Source of the DNA: Geoglobus sp.
GTDB lineage: Archaea > Halobacteriota > Archaeoglobi > Archaeoglobales > Archaeoglobaceae
DNA: 8,549 nucleotides
Assembly: GCA_015523645.1 (NCBI GenBank)
Contig: WAJY01000044.1
Coordinates: 1-8,549, forward strand
Direction: 5' to 3'
Shown here in pieces: positions 6,023-8,549 of this stretch. The number at the start of each line of letters is the position of its first letter. Position 1 is the first letter of the stretch. The position numbers and the translations under genes were made by a program. The notes beneath the pieces were generated by a model, which saw only the letters and a list, made by a program, of their open reading frames with translations, ran no database searches and was not told the origin of the DNA.

Positions 6023-7660
6023 GTGTTCCCTATAATAAAAGCCGAGATAAAAAAATCCGGGATAAGATACACCAGAAGATTTAAGATTCTACTGTTAATT
6101 TTTGCTCTCTCCACTTTTGCAGCATCCTATCTCTCATTCAATCATGGATTCAACTCTGATTATTGGCTTTACAACTCAGCCAGCGATAGATATGTAATTG
6201 ACAGCAAGCTCTTCCACCATTCAATCATTGAAAGAGAAATTGGCTTGAGCTATCTGAAAAAAGGGAAAATAGATGTTTTTATCACTGATAAATTTATCGT
6301 AGTTTCAAATTCATTCAAATCTCTGTCATCAGGAGAGGAAATTAAGAGCTACGTTGAAAAAGCCTTTGAAAACCAGCTCTATAAGATGTATGGTCACTAT
6401 GCTTTCCCTGTCTTTGCAAGGGCTGTGTATGTTAAAAGGGGTATGGAGCTCACACAAAAAATAAAGCCAATTCCGGAGGAGAAAATTAAGGAGATAGAAG
6501 AGATTGCAAAAAAAGAAGAGAAAAGAGTTGAAGATAGAGAAAGAGTAGCTGAAAAGGCTTTGATAGAGGAAAAACATGCTGAAGAGGTTGTTAAACTTTC
6601 AAAGTGGGAGGAGGGATATTATTCCCCAAGGGAGTTCTCACCTCCATCACTGATTTCAAAAATGATTCAGGCTTTCATGTTTCTGATACCACCGTTCTTT
6701 GCAATGCAGATCTTCTCATCTTCTCTCGCAGAGGATGTTAGAAAAGACAGAATTTCAGTTTTGCTCTCAACACCACTGACAGCCAGAAGCTACATCATCC
6801 AAAAACTTCTGCCATACTTCCTTCTATCACTTCTCCTGATCTCAATTCCCTCTCTCTTTTTATGGGTGGATGGAGCGAGGTATCTGCTTTTTCCTCTAAT
6901 CTTTCTTTTTTCCCTTCACACTTTCATAGCAATAACCTCAAGATCCTACAGAGAGCTAACATTTCTGATTCTTGTTGCAAACCTCCTCACAGTGATTTAT
7001 CTAATCTTACCTTCCATCTTTGCAGGATTGCCTCTATCAGAGATCTCTCCACTAACTTTCATGCTGAAAGACCTTTCAGGAGAGATAGTCAGTCCAATGG
7101 AGACTCTGATATCCTCCCTGCCTTTAGCCATTGGAGGCATTACGATGTTTTGCCTCTCCTTACAGGCTCTACACTCAGCCCACATCAGAAGCCAAGAATC
7201 TCCAGCAAGAATGTTCTTTTCCAATCTCTCAGAACTCTCACAAAAAGATCTGAATGCATTTATTCTTTCAATGGTTTCAGTGAGCTTCGCACTTTTCGCT
7301 GAATTCTTCCTTCTCTTTTTCGGTCTCTCGCTTCCAATTCTAACCTCCTTTGCTTTTATAATGCTGGGCGTTGCTCTAGTTGAGGAGGCATTGAAGTCGG
7401 CGATAATATATCCAAATAGAACGCTGAGAAGGGCTTTCATAGTCTCGTCTGGATTTTTTATAGCCGAAAAAGGGTTATTGTTTCTGAATCTCTTCAAGGA
7501 CTTCTCCATAGTGATGCCCGGACAATTCATCCTTTATCCATTCCTGATTCACCTCCTTTCCTCCTCTTCATTCGCCATTTTTTCAAAAAAGGATTACAGA
7601 ATTGGATACCTGATTGCAGTATCCATTCACTTTGCATATAACTATGGGGTGTTGTTATGA
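6023..7660 (+). CDS. ABC-2 type permease fused to a C-terminal PrsW-like intramembrane protease domain
   Basis: A 545-residue membrane protein. One helix near the N-terminus (about 22-38) is followed by a ~165-residue hydrophilic region ending in a highly charged Lys/Glu-rich, probably coiled-coil stretch (150-195). A membrane block follows (about 212-386) with the ABC-2 element EDVRKDRISVLLSTPLTARS (237-256), matching the next gene's ITEEFESRTIEVVLSTPMS. The C-terminal ~130 residues form another multi-helix block carrying EEALK (454-458), FFIAE (478-482), His510 in LIHLLSSS and His536 in HFAYN: the EExxK / FxxxE / His / His-x3-Asn order of PrsW-family proteases. The GTG at 6023 is the only plausible start: upstream the frame has no start codon before a stop at 5972, and the TATA palindrome is 26.5 bases away. 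The stop overlaps the next permease start (ATGA). The transport assignment is strong; the protease domain is inferred from motifs. Confidence 0.88.
   Translation: MFPIIKAEIKKSGIRYTRRFKILLLIFALSTFAASYLSFNHGFNSDYWLYNSASDRYVIDSKLFHHSIIEREIGLSYLKKGKIDVFITDKFIVVSNSFKSLSSGEEIKSYVEKAFENQLYKMYGHYAFPVFARAVYVKRGMELTQKIKPIPEEKIKEIEEIAKKEEKRVEDRERVAEKALIEEKHAEEVVKLSKWEEGYYSPREFSPPSLISKMIQAFMFLIPPFFAMQIFSSSLAEDVRKDRISVLLSTPLTARSYIIQKLLPYFLLSLLLISIPSLFLWVDGARYLLFPLIFLFSLHTFIAITSRSYRELTFLILVANLLTVIYLILPSIFAGLPLSEISPLTFMLKDLSGEIVSPMETLISSLPLAIGGITMFCLSLQALHSAHIRSQESPARMFFSNLSELSQKDLNAFILSMVSVSFALFAEFFLLFFGLSLPILTSFAFIMLGVALVEEALKSAIIYPNRTLRRAFIVSSGFFIAEKGLLFLNLFKDFSIVMPGQFILYPFLIHLLSSSSFAIFSKKDYRIGYLIAVSIHFAYNYGVLL
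7648..7651 (+). promoter_or_regulatory. Ribosome binding site of the second permease
   Basis: GGTG (within GGGGTG) lies five bases before the ATG at 7657, inside the end of the upstream permease gene. It supports that ATG rather than the in-frame ATG three codons later. Confidence 0.55.
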
Positions 7661-8549
7661 GAGCGATGATAGCAAAAGATCTAAAGCTGATAGGGAAGGA
7701 GAAGACGATTCTGTCAGCAATGGGAATACTTGTCTTTCTAGCATCCTTCTCCTCGATTGTAACATTCGGTCTCCTCATTTTGTACAAACCAGATCTGATT
7801 CTGATCTCAAATGTAAAAATTGGAGTAGCAGGAAGATGCGAGGTCCTTAAATCTGTATCTGGGGTTGAGAAATACAGCAGCCTGGATAAGGCGATGAGGG
7901 ACTTTTATTCTGGAAAGGTAGATGCTGTCATCTATTTGCCAAATGAAAGTCTGGCAAAACCAAACTTTGTAACCGTCTTTCTACCAAAGGATGAAATTGC
8001 AGGCATAGTAGCAGGTTCGAAGGTTAAGGAGATACTCATAGAATATGAGAAGAGGATGAGGGCTGTTAGGGGGATTCCTCCAGATGATGGCTTCAAAATA
8101 GTCGATTACAACTTCAACTCGGTTGTTGAAAGAGGTTCTTCAGTAACCTTCAGATTCATATACTCTGTTTTAATTCCCCTGCTAGCCATAACAACGGGAA
8201 TTATAGCAGGTGGACTTGTTGTTGATCAGATAACTGAGGAATTTGAGTCACGAACGATTGAGGTTGTTTTGAGCACACCAATGAGCTTCAGGGAGTTTAT
8301 CGCGGGAAAGATTGTCGTGAGCTTGCTTGTTTCCACCCTTCTCTCAATAACTTGGATCGTCTTGCTCGCCCTGAATGTAGAAATAGCAAACATACCCCTC
8401 CTCTTCCTCACAACCATCTCATTCTCGCTCATACTTACATCAGCAGGCGCTGTTATAGCATCATATCTGTGCGACAGGGAGAGGAGTCAGCTAATCTTTT
8501 CATTCCTTGCAATCTCAACTGTAACACTCTCATTCACATACCCTTGGAT
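7657..8549 (+). CDS. ABC-2 type permease, second subunit (3' end outside window)
   Basis: The frame is open from the ATG at 7657 to the window end (297 codons, no stop), so the C-terminal part is missing. Predicted layout: one helix at about 20-43; a soluble region (about 45-160) containing KIGVAGRCEVLKSV and VDAVIYLP, which resembles the extracytoplasmic domain of NatB/YhaP-type permeases; then helices at about 165-188, 217-239, 247-270 and 278 onward. The ABC-2 coupling element TEEFESRTIEVVLSTPMSFR (193-212) matches a similar element in the upstream permease, so the two probably pair as a heterodimer with the divergent ATPase at 5116-5970. The start overlaps the upstream stop (ATGA). Unlike the upstream protein, no protease motif appears in the part seen. 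Substrate unknown; Na+, drugs, peptides or lipids are all possible for the group. Confidence 0.9.
   Translation, partial: MRAMIAKDLKLIGKEKTILSAMGILVFLASFSSIVTFGLLILYKPDLILISNVKIGVAGRCEVLKSVSGVEKYSSLDKAMRDFYSGKVDAVIYLPNESLAKPNFVTVFLPKDEIAGIVAGSKVKEILIEYEKRMRAVRGIPPDDGFKIVDYNFNSVVERGSSVTFRFIYSVLIPLLAITTGIIAGGLVVDQITEEFESRTIEVVLSTPMSFREFIAGKIVVSLLVSTLLSITWIVLLALNVEIANIPLLFLTTISFSLILTSAGAVIASYLCDRERSQLIFSFLAISTVTLSFTYPW

Noticed and set aside
6862..7302. 146-codon plus-strand frame inside the first permease gene
   Set aside because: Frame-shifted shadow of the permease, rich in Ser/His/Arg, no family motif; the permease frame carries continuous membrane helices here, so there is no frameshift.
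6997..7530. 177-codon open frame on the minus strand inside the first permease gene
   Set aside because: It lies fully within a well-supported plus-strand membrane protein, shows no recognisable motif, and is the kind of mirror frame that hydrophobic codon content produces.
7320..7660. CPBP (ABI/CAAX) protease rather than PrsW
   Set aside because: The first motif reads EEALK, not EExxxR, and the second is FFIAE, not FxxxH; both favour PrsW, though the two families are related.
1..8549. tRNA or other RNA genes, CRISPR repeats, transposons or phage remnants
   Set aside because: The window is almost wholly coding, with the largest gap 52 bases; no repeated spacers, inverted terminal repeats, transposase motifs or cloverleaf sequences were seen by eye.

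Overview
The window looks like chromosomal DNA from a hyperthermophilic archaeon, most likely of the Archaeoglobales. The strongest marker is a full-length O-phosphoseryl-tRNA(Cys) synthetase, an enzyme essentially confined to methanogens and Archaeoglobus relatives. Heavy AGA/AGG/ATA codon use, an archaeal-type GatA, tightly packed genes, TATA-like boxes about 25-27 bases before start codons, and GGTG/GGTGA-type Shine-Dalgarno sequences before operon-internal genes agree with this. The species is not identified. No RNA gene, CRISPR array or insertion sequence was found, and no stretch above 60 bases lacks a gene.

Layout: (1) Bases 1-2834, plus strand: the 3' part of gatA, then sepS (17-base overlap), then endonuclease V (ATGA overlap). 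(2) Bases 2811-3662, minus strand: a ribbon-helix-helix DNA-binding domain fused to what looks like an AIR-synthase/SelD/ThiL-like domain; its 3' end overlaps endonuclease V tail to tail. (3) Bases 3701-4369, plus strand: fdhD, a molybdenum/tungsten cofactor sulfurtransferase, divergent from the RHH gene across 38 bases. (4) Bases 5970-4356, minus strand: an apparent three-gene operon of ABC exporter ATPase, a 56-residue double-CxxC zinc-ribbon protein and a DtxR-family metal-responsive regulator, the last overlapping fdhD tail to tail. (5) Bases 6023-8549, plus strand: two ABC-2 type membrane subunits. The first ends in a domain with the four motifs of the PrsW intramembrane metalloprotease family. 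The second runs off the window and has no stop codon here.

How the parts may work together: gatA and sepS both belong to indirect tRNA aminoacylation routes (amide formation on misacylated tRNA; Sep-tRNA(Cys) for later conversion to Cys-tRNA(Cys)). The ATPase and the two membrane subunits very probably form one exporter although they lie on opposite strands. They share a 52-base gap whose perfect AATATATT palindrome sits exactly 26.5 bases from both start codons, so one TATA element could drive both arms as leaderless mRNAs. The DtxR-like regulator in the ATPase arm could tie the exporter to metal status. The fused PrsW-like domain and this two-way promoter make the exporter locus the most unusual part of the window.
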